Part shown: one piece after another, positions 16,852 to 24,611 of the stretch | Layout of the letters: each line of letters starts with the position of its first letter | How positions within the stretch are numbered: the stretch's first letter is position 1 | From: Belliella baltica DSM 15883 | GTDB lineage: Bacteria; Bacteroidota; Bacteroidia; Cytophagales; Cyclobacteriaceae | Direction of reading: 5' to 3' | Length of the DNA stretch: 64,000 nt | Assembly: GCF_000265405.1 (NCBI RefSeq) | Contig: NC_018010.1 | Coordinates: forward strand, 2,253,501-2,317,500 | Program-made: the position numbers and the translations under genes | The notes under the pieces: generated by a model | The model's database searches: none | Told to the model about the DNA's origin: nothing | Seen by the model: only the letters and a program-made list of their open reading frames with translations

Positions 16852-18780
16852 TCAAAATGGAAAATCATCATCCTCTGTTTCACTATTTTCCTCTTCAACT
16901 TGTTCTACTTCCTCTTCTTCTGTTGATACTTCATTATCCCAAAAATCAGTAGGTCTGATTGTTTTATTATATGGTTCATTTTCTTTGGGGATAGGGTCAA
17001 TATTTATAATTATTGGAACTTGAGCACTCAAGCCAGCCAGAACGCAAGAGCCTGTGGGTAGAATAGGCAACGCATCAAACGATATTTTATCCAAATATGA
17101 AATAGTCCTCTCAACAGCCTGAATATCTCTGTTGTTGATTAGTCGATGCAAAAAGTAATTATGCAATTGAGAAATGATTGTATCTGAAATATCAGATGGT
17201 CTTTGACTTGCGATGGTTAAAAATACGCCAAATTTTCGCCCTTCTTTTATTATTTCTTCAAAGGTTTCTAATCGATAATCTTTCCAAGTATCACTTTCTC
17301 TTTTTGAGTCATAAGATAGAATATTATGCGCCTCATCAATAATTAAATTAAAAAAGCTTCCATTTTCATTTTCATACCGAATTTTTTGTTCTAAATACTC
17401 TTTGCTTGCAACAAGCATTGGAATTGTCTTTTTTACAGAAAGGTTAGCATTGTTTAAATCAATAATAGCAAAATTATTTCCTGCGAAAATTGATCGATCA
17501 GAATCAAAATCAATAACCTTTTGCAAGTCTTTTGTTTTGCTTTTTAATTTGTTTATAGCTGGACTTATATGATCATTTTTCGCTTTATTTACTAATAGAT
17601 CATCAATGATTTGTACATATAAAAAATGAATTATAATATCTAAGTCATTAGCAGGAAAATCGTAGCTGACAATTGACCTATAAAGACTTGTATTTTGAAT
17701 TTCATCTGTATTAATTTGTCTATTAGTACCTAAAAGGCGGAAATAGTGTAATGTATTTTGCCATTCAAGTTCATCAAAAAACACTCTTTTAGAATCATTT
17801 TCAAACTCTGTATCAATTAGATGAAATAGATAGTCCAAAACCTCAAAGGCTTTGTCCTTGTCAGCCATTAGGAGTGTTTTATTCGTTTGATTTTTTAAAA
17901 CCCCACGGAAATACTCAACTGGATTTTCTTTATCAAACACTTTTTTATACAAATTAACTGTTCTTTTCAAAAATGGCTTTTGAGTCTTTTCTGTTGCATC
18001 TGCGAGAATTGACAATAGCTCTACATTAAATAAAATTTCTCTTCCTAATGGTAATTTATCTTCATTTGGAATTTCATCAAATTCCAATCTAGTATTTAAA
18101 CGATAGATTTTTTTGCTTGCTACGATTGCATTTCCTTTGGAGTACTCCCCATTAAAATCAATCAGCAGAAACTTTGCATTCTTTTTAAAACCTGAATTAT
18201 TGGCATAGACCTTAAAAAGTTTGTGATATAAACTGGCAAGTGTATAGGATTTGCCACTACCAGTATTTCCAAATATCCCAATATGACTTGCAAACAAACT
18301 ATTTATTCCAATACCTATCGAATTCCCTGTTTCATTGGATAAAACACCAATATTTAATTCAATATCAGGTTCACCATTAATGTCTTTGATGAAATTGTGA
18401 ACTCTACTAAACTCGTCAGCAGTTAGTAAAAATGCCTCATTGTCAAGCAATGGCAGTTCTTTAACACCTTGTTTAAAAACCGATTTCTCAAAATAACCAA
18501 TTAAACTTACCCTTAAAACCCTTTTAATTCTTTCCTTTTCTTGCTTATAATTTTTTTGACTGATGAGTTTATCCTCAGTAATAAATTCTTCATCAATCTT
18601 TCCAATTAACTCCTCAAACCCCTTACATACTTTTATATAGCTACCTACTGAAATACCTTTTATTATTTGTCCATTGAACAATAGGTGTGAAGCATTTTTG
18701 GATTTATGAACTTTTATTTCAATAATCCTACCTCTTACGGATTCTACTTTTCCAATATGTAAGGCTGAATTAATGTCCAT
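16852..18780 (-). CDS. herA: HerA-like ATPase partner of SIR2
   Basis: A 642-residue HerA/FtsK-superfamily ATPase (DUF87 type). It has an N-terminal HAS-barrel-like region (about 1-100), Walker A FGNTGSGKS (170-178), Walker B with NLIIDEAHN, and the sensor region TIASQRPSDI. HerA proteins form hexameric DNA-associated motors. In SIR2-HerA defence the hexamer assembles with SIR2 into a large NAD+-depleting and DNA-degrading complex. The first 11 bp overlap sir2, confirming a coupled pair. The acidic C-terminal tail (TEEEEVEQVEEE) is unusual. No HerA-associated NurA gene is present. Confidence 0.9.
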   Translation of the reverse strand: MDINSALHIGKVESVRGRIIEIKVHKSKNASHLLFNGQIIKGISVGSYIKVCKGFEELIGKIDEEFITEDKLISQKNYKQEKERIKRVLRVSLIGYFEKSVFKQGVKELPLLDNEAFLLTADEFSRVHNFIKDINGEPDIELNIGVLSNETGNSIGIGINSLFASHIGIFGNTGSGKSYTLASLYHKLFKVYANNSGFKKNAKFLLIDFNGEYSKGNAIVASKKIYRLNTRLEFDEIPNEDKLPLGREILFNVELLSILADATEKTQKPFLKRTVNLYKKVFDKENPVEYFRGVLKNQTNKTLLMADKDKAFEVLDYLFHLIDTEFENDSKRVFFDELEWQNTLHYFRLLGTNRQINTDEIQNTSLYRSIVSYDFPANDLDIIIHFLYVQIIDDLLVNKAKNDHISPAINKLKSKTKDLQKVIDFDSDRSIFAGNNFAIIDLNNANLSVKKTIPMLVASKEYLEQKIRYENENGSFFNLIIDEAHNILSYDSKRESDTWKDYRLETFEEIIKEGRKFGVFLTIASQRPSDISDTIISQLHNYFLHRLINNRDIQAVERTISYLDKISFDALPILPTGSCVLAGLSAQVPIIINIDPIPKENEPYNKTIRPTDFWDNEVSTEEEEVEQVEEENSETEDDDFPF

Positions 18781-19942
18781 CTGCTTTCTTTTCTGCCTTT
18801 TCTTTAGAAGGAGAGATAAGTTCTTTTGCTAATTTCCCTATATAAAACTCGTTAACTGTTCTCAAAAAGAAGTCGCCATTTTCTCTTGGTAAATAAATAA
18901 TGTTTGCAGCTGTTCCTAATCTTGCTGTGATTTCTTGTTCTGCATTGTCATCATATGCAAATATTAATATCAGTAAAGTGGGATTGGCTTTGGCTACCCT
19001 TGTTGTGATTTTACAAATATGTTCATCTGCAAAAGAGAATCCGCTAACTAACAATATTGAATTTTCTCTTTCAAGGTTGTTCGAATACATTCGCAACAAT
19101 TCGTAATATGAATATTTCAGAGTAGTTTCTTCAAATTTATCTTTATTAGGGTTAACCATTATTAGCTCGTCATAAGTCGAAAGGAACAAATTTAATTTAT
19201 CTTTTAATCCTGCTGAATTCTCTTTTTCAGTAACTTTTATATATGCTTCTGATAAACCAATATATTTCCCCTCGTCATCAAAACACTCTATCAGTTCGCC
19301 CTCATTAAATTGAATATCGGTTAAGTTTTTAGTTACACTTAGTGCTCCGTCAAAATAGATAGTTTCATTTTTCTTATTTAGTATCCAATTTAAACTACCG
19401 TGTAGCTTAAATAAATTGAACAACGGAACTGTTGATTGGTATTCGTAATGGGATGAAACTTTATTAATTATGTTATGAAAATTTTCTGTTCCAAATTTAG
19501 GGTTCATTCTACCAGAAAAGCCATCATTTATAGAATATCCCAATTTTTCAAGCGCTACATCCAAAAAGACATCCATATTGGTAGTAAATAAATTCACTTG
19601 CTTTGAAATGATATTGGTGGAGCGTTTCACCAAAATGGTTTGGATAGATTGAAGTAAATCTAAGTAGGTATTTAGGGTTTCATTCGACTTATCATTAATC
19701 GCTAGCAATTCAATATTTCTTTGAATGCAGTTTTTAAAATAGTAATACTTTATAGAAACCTCTATCAATTTTAAAACTGATTCATCATCCTGTTCCTCAT
19801 TTAACCCAACTTTCTTCTGTAAATTATCAAGTGCTTTTTCTATATCTGTTAAAGTGTTTAAAAATGGTTTTGATGCACCTGAACCAATTAGGAAATTCAG
19901 GTGGCAGCTTTCAATGACTTTTTTTATGTCTTCGTATTTCAT
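18770..19942 (-). CDS. SIR2-family NADase effector of the SIR2-HerA system
   Basis: A 390-residue SIR2-like protein. It has nucleotide-binding FLIGSGAS (17-24), LFTTNMD with Asn122 and LFKLHGSLNW with the catalytic His181. Both conserved catalytic positions are thus intact, unlike the SIR2-STAND protein at 6601. The expected activity is hydrolysis of NAD+ upon phage sensing, together with HerA encoded downstream. Its ATG overlaps the stop of a 42-codon gene (ATGA), and its end overlaps herA by 11 bp. The unit lies inside a type I restriction-modification series. Confidence 0.88.
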   Translation of the reverse strand: MKYEDIKKVIESCHLNFLIGSGASKPFLNTLTDIEKALDNLQKKVGLNEEQDDESVLKLIEVSIKYYYFKNCIQRNIELLAINDKSNETLNTYLDLLQSIQTILVKRSTNIISKQVNLFTTNMDVFLDVALEKLGYSINDGFSGRMNPKFGTENFHNIINKVSSHYEYQSTVPLFNLFKLHGSLNWILNKKNETIYFDGALSVTKNLTDIQFNEGELIECFDDEGKYIGLSEAYIKVTEKENSAGLKDKLNLFLSTYDELIMVNPNKDKFEETTLKYSYYELLRMYSNNLERENSILLVSGFSFADEHICKITTRVAKANPTLLILIFAYDDNAEQEITARLGTAANIIYLPRENGDFFLRTVNEFYIGKLAKELISPSKEKAEKKADGH

Positions 19943-20067
19943 TTTCCTTTTAACATTTTTTTACTTATGTTTTTATTAGTCGCATCCTTTCCAGCTGCAG
20001 CTCTACCAGATGTGGTTCTCTTGTCCAGTTTGCTCTCTTTTGTAACTCTTGAAATCTTCTTTGCCAT
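19939..20067 (-). CDS. 42-residue basic protein between hsdS and sir2
   Basis: An open frame from ATG 20067 to TGA 19941-19939 encodes 42 residues (begins MAKKISRVTKESKLDK) with 11 lysines and 3 arginines against 3 acidic residues. It has no hydrophobic segment and no cysteine. The start lies 14 bp after the hsdS stop and the stop overlaps the sir2 ATG as ATGA, the arrangement of translationally coupled genes. It fills an otherwise empty 139-bp gap. No family is recognised. A structural or nucleic-acid-binding accessory of SIR2-HerA is a guess; a mere leader peptide for sir2 coupling is the alternative. Confidence 0.55.
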   Translation of the reverse strand: MAKKISRVTKESKLDKRTTSGRAAAGKDATNKNISKKMLKGK

Positions 20068-20081
20068 AATTGTATTCTATT

Positions 20082-21230
20082 TTACTCCACTGTCGCCAAC
20101 TTAGAAAGCAACAACGCTTTCAATTCCGTTAGCTTTTGGTTTTCTGATTGACTTAATTTCGTTTGCCTAAAAATATTTTGTGCTAATCCATTAAACCTCA
20201 AAGCAACTTCATCATTAGGAAGAATTGCTTCAGTTTCATAAAGCATATCGTATGAAACAAATGGCTGTGAACTTCCTCTTGTATTGGACATCAAATCTTT
20301 TGATAATAATGTCAAGTATGAGAACCATTTTAAATTTTCAAATTTTGCTAAACACATAACCCCATTATAGGTAACAAAGTGTTTACCAAATGCAAATACA
20401 ACCTTACCACAATATTCACCCATATGACCAATTACAGGTGCGTCTTCAGAATTATATTCATCAAAACCTCCAATTACTCCACCCGCCCCATATATGGGAT
20501 AAAGACCACCATTATTAGGATTCGTGTTGCCTTTGCCATATTGAAACTTATATAAATCTTCAAGTGTGCCAAGTTTCCATCCCTTCGGAATCTCTTTCTC
20601 CAATTCCTCATTCCAAACCATCTCACCACCATTGCTCTTGTAAGGTTTTCCGTATTTATCAGGAAATTCAAACTCCACAAACCACTCCCTATAAATCGCC
20701 TGTGCCGTTTCTTCGAGTTTTTGGATGAGTTGCTCGTTGAGTTGGATGCGGTTTTGGATGGTGTTGTATTCTTTTACGATTTCTCGTTGTTTGTCTATGT
20801 CGGGGATGGGGAGCATTACTTCTTGCATTTCGTCCCAAGAAAAAATTTCTCTGGCACTTCCGTGGCTTTTAAACCGTGCATAACGGTCAAACTCTGGTCT
20901 GCGAAACCACATCATTAAGTATTGAGGCAATAGTTTTTCGGTATCTGATACTTCAAATGGAATATATGCCTGAGAAATCATTGCTTCATCATAATCATCA
21001 AATAATGCTATGGTAATTTTTTCACCATTTCTGGAAGTTACGGGACCATAGCCAAATTGATTACGTTTGATAATTCGATAAGTCGTCATATTTGTTCCAA
21101 CGGTATTGGCAATAGAAGGAATAAATTTTTTCTGAATGCTTAACCCCATTAAAGGAATATTGCTCAAATCTGAATTTCGTCCTTCAACAGGTTGTATGTA
21201 GTCGCCTAAACGTTTAAAATTTAATCTCAT
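20082..21230 (-). CDS. hsdS: Type I restriction-modification specificity subunit
   Basis: A 382-residue HsdS with two target-recognition domains. TRD1 spans about residues 1-150 (ends MLPIPDIDKQREIV), followed by a central helical spacer (NRIQLNEQLIQKLEETAQAI). TRD2 spans about 215-345 (IPKGWKLGTLEDLYKFQYGKG), with a distal helix at the C-terminus (SENQKLTELKALLLSKLA). It reads the bipartite DNA site for HsdM and HsdR; the site itself cannot be derived. The length is on the short side of the family. The gene overlaps hsdM by 17 bp. Confidence 0.93.
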   Translation of the reverse strand: MRLNFKRLGDYIQPVEGRNSDLSNIPLMGLSIQKKFIPSIANTVGTNMTTYRIIKRNQFGYGPVTSRNGEKITIALFDDYDEAMISQAYIPFEVSDTEKLLPQYLMMWFRRPEFDRYARFKSHGSAREIFSWDEMQEVMLPIPDIDKQREIVKEYNTIQNRIQLNEQLIQKLEETAQAIYREWFVEFEFPDKYGKPYKSNGGEMVWNEELEKEIPKGWKLGTLEDLYKFQYGKGNTNPNNGGLYPIYGAGGVIGGFDEYNSEDAPVIGHMGEYCGKVVFAFGKHFVTYNGVMCLAKFENLKWFSYLTLLSKDLMSNTRGSSQPFVSYDMLYETEAILPNDEVALRFNGLAQNIFRQTKLSQSENQKLTELKALLLSKLATVE

Positions 21231-22776
21231 ATCCCAACTCTTTGAATACGGTTAGTAAATCATTTTTGCTTTGGGCTTCTGCTTTGAGCAATTCAGTAAA
21301 CTCAGTTTTTAAAGCATTCATTTTATCATCAAAGTCAATGTTTTCGTCTCTGTTGACAAACTCAATGTATTTACTGGGCACAAGTGAAAAATCTTTTTTC
21401 TCCACTTCTTCCAAAGTAGCAGCATAACAGAACTCTGGTACATTTTCTATCTCCTCCACCTGCCATTGGTGGTAGGTATTCACTACTTTTTGAATGTCAT
21501 CATCAGAAAACTGCGTGTATTTCTTTTCAAAGGGTTCGCCCATTTGTCGCAAGTCCATAAAAAGGATTTCGTTTTCACGGTCACGGTAATTGCGGGTTTC
21601 ATCACCAATCTTTCGGGTCTGGTCTTTTTTGTTCTTGTTCAAAATCCACAGCGTAACACTGATGTCGGTGGTGTAAAACAAGTTTCTTGGCAACACCAAA
21701 ATGGCTTCCACCAAGTTATTTTCAATCAGCTTTCTGCGTATTTTGTATTCTTCGCCACCGCCACTCAAAGCACCGTTTGCTAATATAAAACCTGCTATCC
21801 CATTGTCTGAAAGCTTAGAAACCATATTCAAAATCCAACCGTAATTGGCGTTGCTTTTGGGTGGGACATCATAGCCCATCCATCGTGGGTCGTCCGTGAG
21901 TTCGTTTGATGCTCGCCAATCCTTTTGGTTAAAAGGTGGGTTGGCCATGATGAAATCGGCTTTCAGGTCTTTGTGTTGATCGTCACCAAAGGTATCTGCT
22001 GCTTTTTCGCCTAAGTTGCCACTGATGCCCCGGATGGCAAGGTTCATCTTTGCGAGTTTATAGGTGGTGTTGGTGTATTCTTGTCCGTAAATGGAAATTT
22101 CTTTTTTGTTGCCGTGGTGTGCTTCAATAAACTTGATACTCTGCACAAACATACCACCTGAACCGCAAGCAGGATCATAGATAATTCCTTTATAGGGTTC
22201 TATCATTTCTGCTATTAGGTTGACAATACTCTTAGGTGTGTAAAATTCACCCTTTCCTTTCCCCTCTGCCAAAGCAAACTTGGAGAGGAAATATTCATAC
22301 ACTTTACCCACCAAGTCTTGTTTGGGGTCTTTGTTGGTATCAATGTCGTTGATGGTATCAAGCAAAGAAGCCAATTTGGTCACGTCTAATCCCAAACGAG
22401 AAAAGTAATTGTCTGGCAATGCTCCTTTTAATGATTTGTTGTTTTTTTCAATGGTATGTAGGGCTGTATCGATGAGTAGCGCAATATCATTTTGCTTGGA
22501 TTTTTTAATAAGAAAATTCCATCGACTGGATTCTTCTAAAAAGAACACATTGTTCTGATTGTAGAAGGCTGGCATTTCAATGTACTTTTCTTTGCCCTCA
22601 GCAATCAATTTTGCTCTATGCGCTTCAAACTTATCGCTAGCAAACTTCAAAAAAATCAAACTTAAAACTACATGTTTGTATTCGGCAGGCTCTACGCTAC
22701 CTCTCAGTTTATTTGCCGCTTCCCAAAGAGTTACTTCTATTGGTTTTTCTTTTACTTCTTTCTTCTGCTTCGCCAT
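21214..22776 (-). CDS. hsdM: Type I restriction-modification DNA adenine methyltransferase subunit
   Basis: A 520-residue HsdM, an N6-adenine methyltransferase. It has the N-terminal HsdM domain (LRGSVEPAEYKHVVLSLIFL), then KGEFYTPKSIV, SAM-binding motif I DPACGSGGMF (201-210) and catalytic motif IV NPPF (279-282). With two copies of HsdM and one HsdS it protects host DNA and licenses HsdR. It is the first gene of the minus-strand series. The 428-bp region upstream carries repeat copy C, which is shared with the SIR2-STAND gene. Confidence 0.95.
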   Translation of the reverse strand: MAKQKKEVKEKPIEVTLWEAANKLRGSVEPAEYKHVVLSLIFLKFASDKFEAHRAKLIAEGKEKYIEMPAFYNQNNVFFLEESSRWNFLIKKSKQNDIALLIDTALHTIEKNNKSLKGALPDNYFSRLGLDVTKLASLLDTINDIDTNKDPKQDLVGKVYEYFLSKFALAEGKGKGEFYTPKSIVNLIAEMIEPYKGIIYDPACGSGGMFVQSIKFIEAHHGNKKEISIYGQEYTNTTYKLAKMNLAIRGISGNLGEKAADTFGDDQHKDLKADFIMANPPFNQKDWRASNELTDDPRWMGYDVPPKSNANYGWILNMVSKLSDNGIAGFILANGALSGGGEEYKIRRKLIENNLVEAILVLPRNLFYTTDISVTLWILNKNKKDQTRKIGDETRNYRDRENEILFMDLRQMGEPFEKKYTQFSDDDIQKVVNTYHQWQVEEIENVPEFCYAATLEEVEKKDFSLVPSKYIEFVNRDENIDFDDKMNALKTEFTELLKAEAQSKNDLLTVFKELGYEIKF

Positions 22777-22941
22777 TTATGCTTTTATCTGTTATTTAGT
22801 TTTCAAATTTAGTTCATTTATCTGAGCATTTGCAAAAACCAAAAGTGTCAATAGTACTGTTGCTTTTTTACTTCAATCACAACATTCTATTCCTGAGGTA
22901 TATTCAATTAATTTCTTAAAATTATTAAATTATAATTTCAT

Positions 22942-23047
22942 AAAACATACCAATAACAGGGTATTTTTAATCAAAATTGACGATTATTGATCAGAAAAGA
23001 GATATTTTCTTGTCCTTAAAGCTAAAAACTTTTGGGGAAAGAAGGTG
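22942..23047. repeat. Repeat copy C: conserved upstream element of hsdM
   Basis: Collinear with the left two thirds of copy A: CATACC-AATAACAG-GGTAT inverted repeat (22946-22965), then TCAAAATTGAC, then a box ending TTTTGGGGAAA. The exact 12-mer ATAACAGGGTAT is shared with copy A. It lies about 170 bp before the hsdM start, which suggests common regulation of the two SIR2-containing units. The rest of 22777-23204 shows no gene. Confidence 0.65.
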
Positions 23048-23186
23048 TTTTTTCATAATAATGCTCAGTTTATCATTCTTAAGCTAAATTCTTTTTAAGC
23101 TCCATGTAAGCTGTAATTAGATTCATGGAAAAGTAATTTGACCCAAATCAATCAAAATGAAGTTTTGCAAAAGAAAATATTTTGAT

Positions 23187-23218
23187 GATATTATTAACTT
23201 GTAAATGTTAATAATATC
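23187..23218. promoter_or_regulatory. Perfect 12-bp inverted repeat upstream of the small gene at 23223
   Basis: GATATTATTAAC (23187-23198) and GTTAATAATATC (23207-23218) are separated by 8 bp. The palindrome covers the possible ATG at 23205 and ends 4 bp before ATG 23223. It is a good operator candidate and argues for the later start. Confidence 0.55.
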
Positions 23219-23222
23219 AACA

Positions 23223-23468
23223 ATGGATGTTTTTGAAATTTTAACGGAACTGGATAGGAGAGAGGAGCAAATTGAAATCAAGCTCAAAAAGATCATAGAG
23301 GCTAATTTAAACCCTTTCCCTGGTGATAGAATACATAAGGCAAAGCTGTTACTTAAACTGATCTACGAATTCAAGAAGCATATTCAGGCAGATGAATTTA
23401 TCCTTGCAGGAATGAAATTAAGGGATTTGGAAATTGAAGGATTGATGATCTTACCTGAGAGTAAATAG
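23223..23468 (+). CDS. Small helical protein of unknown function
   Basis: An 81-residue (87 from ATG 23205) highly charged protein, predicted mostly helical (DVFEILTELDRREEQIEI; KAKLLLKLIYEFKKHIQ). No family is recognised. The palindrome right before it suggests a regulated, possibly self-regulated, gene. It is the only gene between the defence series and the IS cluster, and it is divergent from hsdM. The IS1595 element inserted 12 bp after its stop. Confidence 0.5.
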   Translation: MDVFEILTELDRREEQIEIKLKKIIEANLNPFPGDRIHKAKLLLKLIYEFKKHIQADEFILAGMKLRDLEIEGLMILPESK

Positions 23469-23480
23469 TAAAAAAATAAA

Positions 23481-24515
23481 TATGTGTATCCGCTTGAATG
23501 CACGTGACAAAATTTGACAATACGTGTCAATTAGTTGTAGGTTGAGATTCGTTGTTGTTCCTTGTATAAAAATAGGAAACATTATGACAATACTTCAATT
23601 TCTACAATACTTTCCAGATGAAGAAAGCTGTGAAGTTTATATCAAAGAGAGCAGAGAAAAGGCAGGAATATGCTGTAAAACCTGTAAATCCAATACTAAG
23701 CATTACTGGTTCAGTGGTGGAAAATTCTTTGAATGTAGTCAATGCAGAAGGAGGAGCTCCTTAAAAAGTGGAACTGTAATGGAGAGCAGCAAGATATCTC
23801 TTCATACCTGGATGTTGGCTTTTATCTTCATGTCAGCTACTAAGAAAGGCTTTTCGTGTCTTGAATTCCAAAGGCAGGTTAGCTTGTCAAGATATGATAC
23901 TGCTTTCAGACTGATGCATAAGATTCGTGCCATGATGGGTAAAAGGGATTCGCTGTATATCTTAAATGACATGATTGAGTTTGATGAATGCTTTGTAGAA
24001 GTTGCAACCAAAAAACAGGTAAAGCAAAACCTCAAACGAGGAAAAGGGAGCCAAAGACAGGCAAAAGTAGCAGTGGCTGCCGAATCTACCCCACTTGAAA
24101 ATCCCAGAACAGGAAAGAAAGACAGAGCATGTGGATTTTATAAAATGGAAGTACTAGGAAAAGTAGATTCAGATCATGTCAACAAATTCATTAAGAAGAA
24201 TATAGCTGGAGATGTCGTCCTGTTTACCGATAAAAACACAGCCTATGTTGATATTGTAGATATTGTTGACACACATTATATGGTTGTTTCAGACAAAGTA
24301 AGTGTCAATGAAACCCTGAAATGGGTACATAAAGGAATCAGTAACCTGAAAAGAAATCTATTGGGAATACATCACATGATCACATATAAATATTTACAGA
24401 ACTACCTCAATGAATTCGTCTATAAGCTTAACCGAAGATATTTTGGAGAAAGACTATTTGACCAATTGATTATTGCAGCTGTTCATCCTTACGTGCAGTG
24501 ATGCGGATACACATA
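23481..24515 (+). mobile_element. IS1595-family insertion sequence with 8-bp target duplication
   Basis: The 1035-bp element has terminal inverted repeats with a perfect 13-bp core TATGTGTATCCGC and further imperfect matches inward. The target duplication AAAATAAA is exact on both sides (23473-23480 and 24516-24523), so the insertion is intact and fairly recent. Confidence 0.93.
23584..24501 (+). CDS. IS1595-family transposase (ISXO2-like DDE domain)
   Basis: About 305 residues from ATG 23584; a longer reading from 23524 is possible. The N-terminal zinc ribbon has paired cysteines (CCKTCKSN and CSQCRRRS). The ISXO2-like DDE domain starts at MIEFDECFVE and continues with VVLFTDKNTAY. It catalyses transposition of the 1035-bp element in which it lies. 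It appears intact. Confidence 0.92.
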   Translation: MTILQFLQYFPDEESCEVYIKESREKAGICCKTCKSNTKHYWFSGGKFFECSQCRRRSSLKSGTVMESSKISLHTWMLAFIFMSATKKGFSCLEFQRQVSLSRYDTAFRLMHKIRAMMGKRDSLYILNDMIEFDECFVEVATKKQVKQNLKRGKGSQRQAKVAVAAESTPLENPRTGKKDRACGFYKMEVLGKVDSDHVNKFIKKNIAGDVVLFTDKNTAYVDIVDIVDTHYMVVSDKVSVNETLKWVHKGISNLKRNLLGIHHMITYKYLQNYLNEFVYKLNRRYFGERLFDQLIIAAVHPYVQ

Positions 24516-24611
24516 AAAATAAATTAATTTAGTAATTTATAATAAATCAACGTAAAGTAAATTACCATGATAATTTAAAAAATATAAATTTAAAATTTGT
24601 AAAAATACATT

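Noticed and set aside
16717-17023. Plus-strand frames over the abiE promoter and the herA end
   Set aside because: They are antisense to herA and to the operator region; serine/phenylalanine runs mirror the acidic HerA tail.
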